From Cupriavidus sp. U2 (lineage in GTDB: Bacteria; Pseudomonadota; Gammaproteobacteria; Burkholderiales; Burkholderiaceae): 64,000 nucleotides of DNA. Positions within the stretch are counted from its first letter, which is position 1. Each line of letters opens with the position of its first letter. Made by a program: the position numbers and the translations under genes. Positions 46,201 to 54,491 of this stretch are shown one piece after another. Location of the stretch: NCBI RefSeq assembly GCF_009663685.2, contig NZ_RCOG02000026.1, forward strand, positions 124,001-188,000. Direction: 5' to 3'. Under the pieces are notes generated by a model. It was given only the letters and a program-made list of their open reading frames with translations, was not told the origin of the DNA and searched no databases.

Positions 46201-46428
46201 TCCATCATTCTGGATGGCGGCGGGTTCCCGCCGTCGCCGGTATTCGGCGTGGTGAGCGTCGACAAGGACGGGCAGCCCGTGGTGGTGCCGGTGCTGTTCG
46301 GGGTGGGCAACCAGAACAGCAGCGCCGGCGGCGACGACAAATCGGCGCTGGGCGTGCAGAAGGTGTCGCTGACCGGCGTGGGCAAGCGCAAGCGCATCTA
46401 CTGGTATCCCGAGACCGACCAGAAGTAA
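43240..46428 (+). CDS. pilY1: Type IV pilus tip adhesin/assembly protein PilY1
   Basis: A 1062-residue secreted protein. A signal peptide (MRISSLCLALALSLATAASPSLA) is followed by an N-terminal von Willebrand A-like region (VLIILDNASTWD resembling a MIDAS strand) and the C-terminal PilY1 beta-propeller (SSIHADVLHSRPAVVNYGG; YLTARRGGRLVYALDVTNP; TLDRNGDGYVERIYVGDVGGNVWR) with an EF-hand-like calcium loop. PilY1 sits at the pilus tip, and calcium occupancy tunes extension and retraction. It follows pilX by 75 bp and ends at a hairpin. ATG 43240 is chosen for the signal peptide; the upstream in-frame TTG is less likely. Confidence 0.9.
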   Translation: MRISSLCLALALSLATAASPSLAEDIDLYTGLQPQAGKPNVLIILDNASTWDASASFTCSTDGVVSSNNAGKDVGALQCALYNAINSITTSPTLYGNINIGLMMFGTGNNAGGKMRYPGAAPYKLPLMDNNGISAFLAYLKSIDRQADNSNNSQVGGAMQEAWAFFSGNTGLSGTKYTSPIDNPCQRNFIIYIGNAVNNGKPQDTGQNAFDSLVSAGATKAQQQEIVLATNAKYQSSWGDEWARFLNQTDVLGNMDNRQNVTTYTIAVTDNNNPDYVQLAQSMGTNGGGKSYTVQLGDANGLAADLISIFNEVQAVNSVFASVSLPASVNAQGQFLNQVYIGMFRPDATAAPRWMGNLKQYKVGYDKTGKLVMQDATGASAISNAQTGFVSANAVSFWTADAPLSFSGGKYGGTVKNWPSTGYWQNSPSGTGWKLDTPDGEIVEKGGVGEMMRVQWLTSQDSRTLLTCNGVGNCPVSAAFPSFDASNSWLTGSTGLAAFNGGTNGGATITATELPKLIAWMRGQDEAAVDSKSIAGIESETGPGSPVTVRSSIHADVLHSRPAVVNYGGTTGVVVFYGTNDGVFHAVNGNQTQGIGTVRPGGELWGFVAPEFLDRLSRLYTNSPEVKLSTAPAGISPEPKPRDYFFDGSTTVMQDQRDPANPRVMLYLTARRGGRLVYALDVTNPASPRFVWKRSNADIPELGQTWSQPKVARVRGNTNPVIIMGAGYDPAEDSDPSPGVDTMGRGVLVLDAYTGNMVWSAQPSCMGATGACTAVPALTRSIPSDVTTLDRNGDGYVERIYVGDVGGNVWRADFETAGGTAPANWTMNKLAALGGAANTNSARKFFYAPDVISTRGYDAVSLGSGDREHPLYSASATPGTAYNVVNRLYMIRDTNTSRMPSTWTPLTEASLVDATTAGYDGSRSGFYITLVNPGEKAVNAPLTVAGYTSVGTNTPSVPKAGVCYPNLGTARSYSYSFLTSAGLNPDRSIILDGGGFPPSPVFGVVSVDKDGQPVVVPVLFGVGNQNSSAGGDDKSALGVQKVSLTGVGKRKRIYWYPETDQK

Positions 46429-46462
46429 GCCGACGGCCTGACGTACCCGGCCCGTAAAAGAG

Positions 46463-46486
46463 AACGGGCAGCCCACGCTGCCCGTT
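46463..46486. terminator. Hairpin after pilY1
   Basis: AACGGGCAGC (46463-46472), loop CCAC, and GCTGCCCGTT (46477-46486) form a perfect 10-bp stem between the convergent pilY1 and hydroxylase genes. No marked T-run follows. Confidence 0.65.
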
Positions 46487-46507
46487 CATCCGTCGGGACT
46501 CCCCCCG

Positions 46508-47446
46508 TTACGGCGCGACTGCCACCTTCCCCTCCATTTCCCGATCGATCTGCTGCTTCTGTTGCAGCGTCTGCTGCTGGCGCAGTGCCTCGGTCGTGGT
46601 GCCTTGGCCGTTTGGTGCCCAGCCCGGAGGCATCGTCAGGTAGCCGATGGCGCTCGCCAGGCTGCCCGATGCCAGCATGTCCTTGCCCAGGCTGATCCAG
46701 TGTTCGAACTGGTTGACCAGTGGGTTGTGCGTGGTGGTCGGGTGGACCAGGCCGAAGCGGCACGGTTCGTCGTCGCGCTCTGCCACGTAGGTGCCGAACA
46801 GGCGGTCGAACAGGATCAGCACGCCGCCGTAGTTGGCATCGAGGTAGTCCACGTTGGAGGCATGGTGCACGCGGTGCGCCGACGGGGTGTTGAACACGTA
46901 TTCGAGCCAGCCGAGCCTGGGAATCCAGGTGGTGTGCAGCCAGAACTGGTACAACAGGTTCAGGCTCAGCGTGGCCAGTACCACCTCGGGGCGCACGCCC
47001 AGGAACACCAGCGGCGCGAAGAAGATGGCGGTGCCGGTGATCTTGCCGGTCCAGCCCAGGCGATACGCGGTGCCTAGCGTCAGTTCATTGGGCGAGTGGT
47101 GCACGGCGTGCGTGGCCCAGAAGAAGCGGATGCGGTGCGAGGCGCGGTGATACCAGTAGTAGCAGAATTCCTGGCCGACGAAGAGCAGCAGCACGGCCAG
47201 CGCGCTGTTGATCTCCATCGTGAAGATGCGGTGCTGCCAGGCCAGTGCAAAGATCGGCGTGGCCAGCGACAGCGGAAGGAAGGCCATCAGCTTGCGGCCG
47301 ATCATGTCGACCAGCGACAGGCCCATTTCATGCCACGGATAGGTCTTGCCTTGCTGGCGGGCCTTGCGGGCCAGGAACGCGGCTTCGACCATCGACGCGG
47401 CGACGATGACGCCGGTGGCCAGGAGGGTGATTTGATGAAGTTGCAT
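46508..47446 (-). CDS. Sterol desaturase/fatty acid hydroxylase family membrane protein
   Basis: A 312-residue integral membrane di-iron enzyme. Histidine clusters typical of this superfamily are present: HRASH (100-104), HAVHH (113-117), and a later HRVHH near 195. Membrane helices lie at ITLLATGVIVAASMVE, LMAFLPLSLATPIFALAW, and SALAVLLLFVGQEF. Reactions in this group are hydroxylation or desaturation of lipid chains. The C-terminal tail is Gln-rich and charged. ATG 47446 has an AAGGA site. Confidence 0.8.
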   Translation of the reverse strand: MQLHQITLLATGVIVAASMVEAAFLARKARQQGKTYPWHEMGLSLVDMIGRKLMAFLPLSLATPIFALAWQHRIFTMEINSALAVLLLFVGQEFCYYWYHRASHRIRFFWATHAVHHSPNELTLGTAYRLGWTGKITGTAIFFAPLVFLGVRPEVVLATLSLNLLYQFWLHTTWIPRLGWLEYVFNTPSAHRVHHASNVDYLDANYGGVLILFDRLFGTYVAERDDEPCRFGLVHPTTTHNPLVNQFEHWISLGKDMLASGSLASAIGYLTMPPGWAPNGQGTTTEALRQQQTLQQKQQIDREMEGKVAVAP

Positions 47447-47726
47447 GATCGTCCTTTCGGTTTGGCGGTGACGATGGCGTAGCTCTCGCTGCGTCGGTGA
47501 GCCAAATGTAGGAGGCGATCGGGCGGGGCGCCATGCGCGAAGTATGTCGCCCCATGTCACCGCGCGGAAAGCCGCGCCGGATAACGGTTTGCGGGCGATG
47601 GAGAGGGGCACCCGGGGGCGCCGGTGACACCGGCGGATGCGGCGGAGCCGGCGCATGCTGCGACCCGGTCGCCCGCCCGCCAGGCCGGGGCAGGGCGCCG
47701 GGGCCCCGGGCATCGACCGACAGCCC

Positions 47727-49856
47727 TTACATGCGATACCGCACCGTCGCCATCACGCTGCGCGGGGCGCCGGGCAGGTTCAGGTTCGGGCTCGAACCGT
47801 GGCCGGAAACGATGTAGCCCTGGTTGAACAGGTTGTACACGTTGAGCTGGGCCTCGAACTTGCCGCGCCGATACCACGCCACCATGTCGGCGGTGACATA
47901 GCCCGGCAGCGTCACGGTGTTGGCCGGATCGGCCTGCCGCGCGCCCACCAGGTTCAGCCCCCCGCCCAGGCCGAAGCCGTGGCCCAGGTCCTTGGTGATC
48001 CAGACATTGCCGGAATGGCGCGGCGTCAGCGTGGCCCGCTTGCCTTGCAGCGCGGGCGTGGACTGCGTGACCACGGCATCCAGATAGGCATAGCCGGCCA
48101 GCATGCGCCAGCCGCCGCCCAGTTGCGCGGCACCGCTCAGTTCCAGGCCGTCGGTGCGCTGCTCGCCGATCGGGATCAGCGCGGTACCGGTGGCGTTGGC
48201 CACCTTGATGTTGGTGCGCTCGATGCGGAACAGCGACACCGTGGTGCTGGCCTTGCCATCCAGGAAGTCATACTTGGCGCCCACCTCGGTATTGCGTGTG
48301 GTTTCCGGCGCCAGCTGGGCGTTGTTGGCGGCCAGCGAAAACGCTTCGCCGGACGGCTGGAACGACCGGCTCCACGACAGGTAATACGACTGCTGCTTCG
48401 ACGGTTGCCAGACCAGGCCCGCGCGCGGGCTCCACGCATTGTCCGTGCGCGACAGGTCGGCCTGTCCGGGCACGCGCTGGAACGTCTCCTGCTCGAAGCG
48501 GTCGTAGCGCACGCCCACCAGCGCCTTCCACTGCTCGGAGAACTGGATCATGTCCTGCGTGTAGAGCCCCAGCGTCTTGAAAACGCCCAGGTTGCTCGTG
48601 CCGGGGTTGCCGCCGACCAGGCGTGGCAACGTGGGCAGTATCGGGTTGAACAGCGCAAAGTTTGCCACCGCACCGGCCGAATTTCGCACCGGCGCCGTGT
48701 AGTTCATCACGTCCTTGTTCTGCTGGCCCACTTCCACGCCGTACAGCAGTTCGTGCTGCATGCCCAGGAATCGCGCCATCTGGGTCAGGTCGGTCTGGTT
48801 GAACCACCCATGCTCTTCACGATAGACATTGCCGTGGTTCATCGTGAAGGTCTGGGCCGCTTCGTTCACCGTGTTGGTCAGCGTGTTGTTCCGCTCCAGC
48901 GAGTAATGGTAGTAGCGCGTGGCATTGCGGATCGACCAGTTCTCGTTGAAGCGATGGTTGACCGTTGCCGTGCCCGAGTACACGCGGCTCTGGCTGTAGT
49001 CCGAATCGCGGGCATTGGCGGCGCCGTAGTACGTGGACGGGTCCACCGCCACCGGCCGGCCCTTGTACGCCGGAATGCCGAAGTCGGTGACACGGCGGTC
49101 TTCCAGGTAGTCTGCCTGCAGCAATACCGTCGTCTGCGGCGCCAGGCGCAGTTCCAGCGACGGCGCCACGGCCGTGCGGTTCAGGAACTGCTGCGAACGG
49201 TAGCTGTTGGCTTCCTCGTGTGCGGCCGTGATGCGGAAGGCCGCGGCGCCATCCGCGAACACACGGCCCACATCGCCTTCGACGCGGCGATCGGCCCACA
49301 TGCCATAGCTCAATGCGAAGTCCGTCACGTCGAGCCCCGGCTTCTTGGTCACGCGGTTGATCAGGCCACCCGACGAACCCCGGCCATACAGCACCGCGGC
49401 CGGGCCCTTGATGACCTCGACCCGATCGACGTTGGACAGATCGCGAAAGTACAGCGCGTCGTCGCGGATGCCATCGACGAACTGGTCGGCAATGGCCGAA
49501 AAGCCACGAATCGATACCTGGTCGCGCTGCCCGTCGCCCGTCGAAAAACTCACGCCCGGCACGTTCTTGAGCACGTCCTGCATCGACGTGGCGTGCTGGT
49601 CCTGCATGACTTCGGCAGTCACCACGTTGACCGTCTGGGGAATGTCGCGCAGCGGGGCGTCGGTCTTGGTCGCGCTGACGGTGTTGGACGGGTTATACCC
49701 GGTGCCCAGCTCCTTGCTGGCGTCGGCCTTGACGGTGACCGCCGGCAGGTTTTGCGGCGCGGGCGTGGCGCCTTGCGCGTGAACCAGCCCGACGAGCAGG
49801 GCCGGGCAAGCGGCCAACGACCGGGTAATACGGTGAGTGTGCAGATAACGGCTCAT
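47727..49856 (-). CDS. TonB-dependent catecholate-type siderophore receptor
   Basis: A 709-residue outer-membrane receptor. The signal peptide is followed by a TonB-box-like region (LPAVTVKADAS), the plug (DAPLRDIPQTVNVVTAEVMQDQHATSMQDVLKNVPGVSFSTGDGQRDQVSIRGFSA; VEVIKGPAAVLYGRGSSGGLINRVTKKP) and a 22-strand barrel ending with aromatic-rich VMATVRYRM. The plug resembles Fiu/FhuE-like receptors. It is a standalone gene behind a Fur-like site and is not linked to the PepSY module at 6 kb. Confidence 0.9.
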   Translation of the reverse strand: MSRYLHTHRITRSLAACPALLVGLVHAQGATPAPQNLPAVTVKADASKELGTGYNPSNTVSATKTDAPLRDIPQTVNVVTAEVMQDQHATSMQDVLKNVPGVSFSTGDGQRDQVSIRGFSAIADQFVDGIRDDALYFRDLSNVDRVEVIKGPAAVLYGRGSSGGLINRVTKKPGLDVTDFALSYGMWADRRVEGDVGRVFADGAAAFRITAAHEEANSYRSQQFLNRTAVAPSLELRLAPQTTVLLQADYLEDRRVTDFGIPAYKGRPVAVDPSTYYGAANARDSDYSQSRVYSGTATVNHRFNENWSIRNATRYYHYSLERNNTLTNTVNEAAQTFTMNHGNVYREEHGWFNQTDLTQMARFLGMQHELLYGVEVGQQNKDVMNYTAPVRNSAGAVANFALFNPILPTLPRLVGGNPGTSNLGVFKTLGLYTQDMIQFSEQWKALVGVRYDRFEQETFQRVPGQADLSRTDNAWSPRAGLVWQPSKQQSYYLSWSRSFQPSGEAFSLAANNAQLAPETTRNTEVGAKYDFLDGKASTTVSLFRIERTNIKVANATGTALIPIGEQRTDGLELSGAAQLGGGWRMLAGYAYLDAVVTQSTPALQGKRATLTPRHSGNVWITKDLGHGFGLGGGLNLVGARQADPANTVTLPGYVTADMVAWYRRGKFEAQLNVYNLFNQGYIVSGHGSSPNLNLPGAPRSVMATVRYRM

Positions 49857-49889
49857 TTCCCTGGCGTAATGTGTTGTAATAATAAAAAA

Positions 49890-49904
49890 TGGGAGCGATT
49901 ATCA
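49890..49904 (-). promoter_or_regulatory. Putative Fur box of the second receptor
   Basis: On the minus strand, TGATAAT (49898-49904) is an exact Fur half-site; the partner half is weaker (about 10 of 14 overall). Around it, the 19-bp window AAATGATAATCG matches the classical consensus in its core. It lies 34-48 bp upstream of the start codon, in an AT-rich promoter-like stretch (49870-49907). Confidence 0.55.
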
Positions 49905-50051
49905 TTTGCAAGTAACCCCGCGGTCAATGTGATTATTTCGATGCAATGTCATGCAGCGTCTTGGGGCCGGCACTAGCTTGTCTGCCCCTCCATAAGCAAT
50001 AGAATCAAGAGGCTGGGCGCACGCGCTCCGAAGGCAGGCGGGAGACGGGAA

Positions 50052-50582
50052 ATGGTTGCCATACGCGGGATGCTTGCGGGAGTCGTGGCCGGGACGGCCG
50101 TGATGCTGGGCGGCTGTGTGGCCTATCCGGGCTATGACGCCTATGGCACGACCTATGGCAGCTATGCCGGCAGCTACAGCAGTTACACCGGCACGGGTGA
50201 CGCCAGCTATCCGCTCAATACCTACGGCACGTTCTATAGCGGATATCCGTACTACTACGGCAACTACTACGGCGGCTACTACGCCGGTTATCCCTACGGA
50301 TATCCGTATGGCTACGCGGGCTGGCCGGTCTACAGCAGCATCTGGTTCGGCTATGGCTGCTGCGGGTATCGGGGGTATTACGGACATCGCGGCTACTACG
50401 GCTACCGTGGCGGGTATGGCTATCACGGCGGCTATCACGGCGGCTATCACGGCGGCTATCACGGCTACGGCGGGGGCTACCGGGGGTACGGCGGCTACGG
50501 CGGCGGGTATGGCAGGGGATATGGTGGCGCGTATGGCGGCGGCTACCGTGGCGGCGGCCGGGGAGGTGGCAGGGGCCGCTAG
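50052..50582 (+). CDS. Gly/Tyr-rich low-complexity lipoprotein
   Basis: A 176-residue protein with a lipoprotein signal (GVVAGTAVMLGGC, Cys22) followed almost entirely by Tyr/Gly-rich sequence with His and Arg (GYHGGYHGGYHGG; GGYRGYGGYGGGY). A CC pair lies at about 101-102. Such sequences occur in envelope or structural proteins of uncertain role and could bind metals through His/Tyr. A four-copy 12-bp DNA repeat codes the GYHG segment and may vary in copy number. Confidence 0.65.
   Translation: MVAIRGMLAGVVAGTAVMLGGCVAYPGYDAYGTTYGSYAGSYSSYTGTGDASYPLNTYGTFYSGYPYYYGNYYGGYYAGYPYGYPYGYAGWPVYSSIWFGYGCCGYRGYYGHRGYYGYRGGYGYHGGYHGGYHGGYHGYGGGYRGYGGYGGGYGRGYGGAYGGGYRGGGRGGGRGR
50418..50465 (+). repeat. 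Four tandem copies of a 12-bp repeat
   Basis: GGCTATCACGGC occurs four times head to tail at 50418, 50430, 50442 and 50454 without mismatches, coding Gly-Tyr-His-Gly units. Being a multiple of three, gain or loss would alter length without frameshift. Confidence 0.85.
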
Positions 50583-50610
50583 GCGGCCGCCCTTCGCTTG
50601 ATCGTGGCTG

Positions 50611-51030
50611 TTACGGCAACTGGCGCAGCTGGCCGATGACGGACATCAGCCTGCCGTGGGCCACCGTGACCGATGCTTCGTCCTGCAGGGCTTCCTGATA
50701 GCGCCGGCGGAATGCCTGGTCGCCGTGTTCGCTGAACAGTTTCTGCGTGGCGCCAGCCACGGCGCGGCAGGTTTCATCGTGATGCTCGTCGCCGTCGAGT
50801 TCCTCGTCGATCTCGATGATCAGGCGCGACAACGGATCGAGCCAGCGGAAGAACGATTCTTCCGTCACCAGTTGCACAAACTGTCCTGCGGGAATCGGCC
50901 CATGCAGTCTTTCATACTGGCCGCGGTCATAGCCGATGACCTCCTTGTGGACCTGGAGCAACGCCGCCCGCAAGGCACGCAGCCCTGAGCGGCGGGTTTC
51001 CTGGGTAGCAAGGAACTGTTCGCTGGGCAT
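50611..51030 (-). CDS. Conserved hypothetical cytosolic protein
   Basis: A 139-residue helical protein (SEQFLATQETRRSGLRALRAALLQVHKEVIGYDRGQYERLHG; FFRWLDPLSRLIIEIDEELDGDEHHDETCRAV). No domain was recognised with confidence. The start at 51030 has GGAG 6 nt upstream; the in-frame ATG at 51042 lies between. It looks coding by third-position bias. Function unknown. Confidence 0.7.
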   Translation of the reverse strand: MPSEQFLATQETRRSGLRALRAALLQVHKEVIGYDRGQYERLHGPIPAGQFVQLVTEESFFRWLDPLSRLIIEIDEELDGDEHHDETCRAVAGATQKLFSEHGDQAFRRRYQEALQDEASVTVAHGRLMSVIGQLRQLP

Positions 51031-51380
51031 GCCCATCTCCACTTTTCCTGTTCATGGGGCAGGCCGTATCGACATGACCTTCGGTGGCGTCCTCCCGGGG
51101 CCACCATTCACCCGCCCGTTGTTATCGGAAACACACGTCCACGCCCGATGACATGCACGGTGTGCAAGTCAGTATAGGCAGCGTCATGGCCCCAATCTAG
51201 CGCGCCCGCCTAGCGAAATACCCGTATTGCGGCCCTGCGGCAACGGGTGCCCGCCATGCTGGACGCGCCCTGTGGCGCATGCCGGCGTTGCAGTGCAACG
51301 TTGCGCCTGCGCGTTGCAGCTGGCTTCGCCCGGGGGGTAATCCCTGCCCGGGACCGGCGCGGGGTGGTATGCAACGGTTG
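51031..51380. other. Intergenic region with a short palindrome
   Basis: About 350 bp upstream of the hypothetical gene. A possible -10 (TATACT on the minus strand, 51173-51178) lacks a good -35. GTTGCA-G-TGCAAC at 51287-51299 is a perfect 13-bp palindrome, possibly an operator, near the 3' end of the EEP gene. No gene is supported. Confidence 0.35.
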
Positions 51381-52133
51381 CTATGCCGAAGTGAGCCGCA
51401 TCTGTGCCAGCAGCGGCAGGTGGTCGGAGGCCAGCCGGGCCAGTGGCGTGCGATGGCTCGATACCGCCACCAGATGGGCGCGCGGCGACGTCCAGATGCG
51501 GTCCAGCGCCAGGAACGGCAGCCGCGACGGGAACGTCGAGACATGCGGCGTGCGCTGGAAGTAGGCATGCAGCCAGCGCAGCGGGCGGCCCCACAGAAAC
51601 CATTCGTTGACGTCGCCAAGCAGGATGGTCGGCTGCGCCGGCGCCTCGGCCAGCGCGGTCAGCAGGCGCCGCACCTGCCAGCGGCGTTCGCCGGGGCGCA
51701 GGCCCAGGTGCGTGGCGATCACGCGCAGCGCGAACGTGCCCGATTCGATGGCGTTGCATTCCAGCAGCGCGTCGATGGCGCCGCGCGGCTCGCACCCCTT
51801 CACGCTCAGGTCGATCTGCCGCACCTTGACCGGCGGGTAGCGCGTGAGCAGCGCGTTGCCGTAGTCGCCATCGTCGCGCACCAGCGTCGGGCCGGGAATC
51901 GCGTGCAGGCCGGTGTGCTGGGACAGGAAGCGCAGCATGTCGAACCCCGTACCGCGCGTCTCCACCTCCTGCAGGGCAATCATGTCGGCACGCAGTTCGT
52001 TGATGACCTCGCAGATGCGCTTGGGCACGAAATGCCCATCGGTGCCGACGCCGCCGTGGATGTTGTAGCTGGCCACCGCGATATCGGCATGCAGCGCGGC
52101 TGGCGCCGCGTGGCGCGGTTCGCGGGCCGTCAT
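51381..52133 (-). CDS. Endonuclease/exonuclease/phosphatase (EEP) family protein
   Basis: A 250-residue EEP-fold protein with the expected metal-site landmarks: SYNIHGGVG (Asn), DMIALQEVE (Glu), IATHLGLRPGERR (His), ILLGDVNEW (Asp, Asn), and the C-terminal SDHLPLLA (Asp, His). Substrates in this family include DNA, phospholipids and inositol phosphates. It lacks a signal peptide. It overlaps the upstream PLD-VTT gene by 4 bp (ATGA), so the two are co-translated and probably act on the same membrane or phosphodiester process. Confidence 0.85.
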   Translation of the reverse strand: MTAREPRHAAPAALHADIAVASYNIHGGVGTDGHFVPKRICEVINELRADMIALQEVETRGTGFDMLRFLSQHTGLHAIPGPTLVRDDGDYGNALLTRYPPVKVRQIDLSVKGCEPRGAIDALLECNAIESGTFALRVIATHLGLRPGERRWQVRRLLTALAEAPAQPTILLGDVNEWFLWGRPLRWLHAYFQRTPHVSTFPSRLPFLALDRIWTSPRAHLVAVSSHRTPLARLASDHLPLLAQMRLTSA

Positions 52134-54346
52134 CGGGCACCCTCGCCGGACGGCGGGCGGCAGCAGTGCGGCGGCTGCGGCCCGGTGCCGGCCCGCACAT
52201 GACCATGGGCCGCCCGGCTGCGCCGCTGGCGGCGGCGCCGCAACATCCACCACAGCGCGGCTGGAATCAGCAGTACCAGCGCCAGCAGCGCGAATGTCTT
52301 CGGCTCGGGATGCTGGGCGACGGCCGCGATGCGGTCCACCAGCGACGCCGATACGATGATGCCGGGCGACATGCCGATGGCCGTGCCCAGCAGGCAGTCG
52401 CGCAACCGGATGCGCGACGCCCCGACCACCAGGTTGACCAGCGTGAACGGTGCCACCGGCACCAGCCGCAGCGCCACCATGGCCAGCAGGCCGTGCTGGC
52501 TCACCTTCTGGCTCAGGCGGTTCAGCCGCCGCCCGCCAAAGCGCCGCACGGCGTTGCGCCCCAGCAGGCGTCCCACGGTGTAGCCGGCCGCCGTGCTGAG
52601 CACGGTCCCGGCCAGCGCAATCGCGCCACCGTACAGGGGCCCGAAAACCACCACGGTCACCACGATCAGCACCGTCACCGGGAATAGCGCCAGCCCGCCG
52701 GCGACGAAGGCACCCATCATCGCCAGCGGGGCCATTGGCATGTCGTCCAGGCGCTGCACCAAGGCCAGCACGTGGCGGAAATCGGCCCATTCGCGCAATG
52801 GCGTGTAGTGCCAGGCAAAGACCACGCCGGCCAGCAGCAGCACGAATGCCACCAGCAGTGCCACACGGCTGGCCACATGCGGGCGGGCGTCGGGGCCGAC
52901 GAACTCGGCCATGACCTGTTCGGCGTCGATGGGCTCCATCGGATCGAGCAGCGTGGCATCCGGCAGTGCGGCGTCCACGTCGTCGGGCACGGCGGGCGCA
53001 AAGGGTTGCAGCGTGCGCCCTTCGGGCCGGTGCAGCGCGGCCAGTGCGGCATTCAGGCGCGGGTGCGCGTCCATGGCTTGGTGCAGCGCGTCGGGCGTGA
53101 CGGCCAGGTGCTCGCATAGCAGGCGGTCGCGCATGGCGCGGATGGCGGCGGCAATGCGCGGGTCGCCGCGGGATTCGATCGCCAGGTTGCACTCGGTATC
53201 GAGCCCGAACGAACGGTTGCTCAGGTTGGCGGAGCCGATGGTCAGCAGGCGGTCGTCCACGGCCATGATCTTGCTATGCACGTTGACGCAGGCATCGCCC
53301 AGACCGGGCACGTGCGGACAGTACAACTGGAAGCGCCCCTCCGGATCGGCCGCGCGCAGGCGGCGATACAGGCGCGCCCGCAGCACGCCCATGCTGGCCT
53401 CTTCCAGCCAGCCGCTTTCGGTGCGGCGCGATACGAGGGCGATGTCCGGCGCGTCGGGCTCGCGCAGCCGGGCCGCAAACGCGTCGGCGATCAGCCCCGA
53501 GCTGAAGTACTGGTTTTCCAGGTAGATGCTGTCGCGGGCGGCGCCGATGGCATCGCTGTAGAGCGTGCGGATCTCGCTGATACCCGGTTCGTCGTCGCGC
53601 ATGGGAAATGTGCGGCTGATACCTACCGGCACGTTGGTGATGTCGGGCGCCACCTGTTCGGGCCACAGGTCGGTGGCCGATGCCGCCAGAGGGGGCGGTA
53701 CGCGCGGATGCCGTCCGGTCGCGCGCAGCCAGCGGTCGGCCGCGAGTTCGCCCAGCGCGTGCGCGGCCTCGCCATCGACCATGCACTGCACGTCGTGGAA
53801 CGGTGCGTACGGCTTGCCGTCGGGGTCCACGCGGCGCGGATCGTCGGGCAGGTGGTGGTGGGTGTCCCAGCGCCGGATGGTCAGGTCCAGCCCGCCCACA
53901 AACGCCAGCCGATGGTCGATGACCACCACCTTCTGATGATGCGAGGCGCCCACCGGATGATTGCCGTCGAGGCAGAACGACAGCCGCCGGTGGGCTTGCC
54001 AGTGCGCCTTGGCGGCCGGCAGGAATTCGCGCTCCAGCGCGAACACCATCGCGTAATCCCAGCTCAGCACGTACACGCGCAGGCCCCGGCGCCGGCGGCA
54101 CAGGGCGTTGAGGAAGTCGCGCAGTTCGGCGGGCAGGCCGTCGGTGGGCGATTCCGGCTGCAGGCGCGTACGGCTGTCGATATCCCAGCCAAGGATGAAG
54201 ATGCTGTGCTCTGCGCGGGTCAGCGCCTGACGCAGCACCGGAAAATACGCATCCGCATCGACGAGCATCGCGAAGCGCGTGCACGGGGCCACGCGCCAGC
54301 AGTTGTGGCCCGGGCGTAGCAGGGAGGGTTCGGCGACGTTCGTCAT
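52130..54346 (-). CDS. Phospholipase D-family protein fused to a VTT/DedA-type membrane domain
   Basis: A 738-residue fusion. Residues ~25-400 form a PLD domain with two HKD motifs: His137-x-Lys139-x4-Asp144 and His357-x-Lys359-x4-Asp364 (with GSANLSNRS). A linker with an Asp/Pro-rich stretch leads to a helix (VALLVAFVLLLAGVVFAW) and a VTT domain (~530-690: GALFPVTVLIVV-like FVAGGLALFPVTVLIVVTVVVFGPLYGGAIALAG; LLAMVALRLVPVAPFTLVNLVVGASRIRLRDCLLGTAIGMSPG). VTT/DedA proteins move or flip lipids. The combination suggests lipid cleavage or transphosphatidylation at the membrane. It overlaps the EEP gene. Confidence 0.9.
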   Translation of the reverse strand: MTNVAEPSLLRPGHNCWRVAPCTRFAMLVDADAYFPVLRQALTRAEHSIFILGWDIDSRTRLQPESPTDGLPAELRDFLNALCRRRRGLRVYVLSWDYAMVFALEREFLPAAKAHWQAHRRLSFCLDGNHPVGASHHQKVVVIDHRLAFVGGLDLTIRRWDTHHHLPDDPRRVDPDGKPYAPFHDVQCMVDGEAAHALGELAADRWLRATGRHPRVPPPLAASATDLWPEQVAPDITNVPVGISRTFPMRDDEPGISEIRTLYSDAIGAARDSIYLENQYFSSGLIADAFAARLREPDAPDIALVSRRTESGWLEEASMGVLRARLYRRLRAADPEGRFQLYCPHVPGLGDACVNVHSKIMAVDDRLLTIGSANLSNRSFGLDTECNLAIESRGDPRIAAAIRAMRDRLLCEHLAVTPDALHQAMDAHPRLNAALAALHRPEGRTLQPFAPAVPDDVDAALPDATLLDPMEPIDAEQVMAEFVGPDARPHVASRVALLVAFVLLLAGVVFAWHYTPLREWADFRHVLALVQRLDDMPMAPLAMMGAFVAGGLALFPVTVLIVVTVVVFGPLYGGAIALAGTVLSTAAGYTVGRLLGRNAVRRFGGRRLNRLSQKVSQHGLLAMVALRLVPVAPFTLVNLVVGASRIRLRDCLLGTAIGMSPGIIVSASLVDRIAAVAQHPEPKTFALLALVLLIPAALWWMLRRRRQRRSRAAHGHVRAGTGPQPPHCCRPPSGEGAR

Positions 54347-54491
54347 GGCGAAGGGCTAGCTTCGCAAGTTCCGTACCGGTCGCGTGGGCTGCGTGGTGCC
54401 GCGCGCCTGGGCCGGGGATCTCACGCTATCCCCCGTGCGCGCGTCGTGCGCGCATCGTGTGCCCCTTACCCGGCCTTGTAAAAGTTGCGCG

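Noticed and set aside
47637..49976. 779-codon open frame on the plus strand over the second receptor
   Set aside because: It is a high-GC shadow opposite an intact receptor gene; the translation is low-complexity and has no recognised motif.
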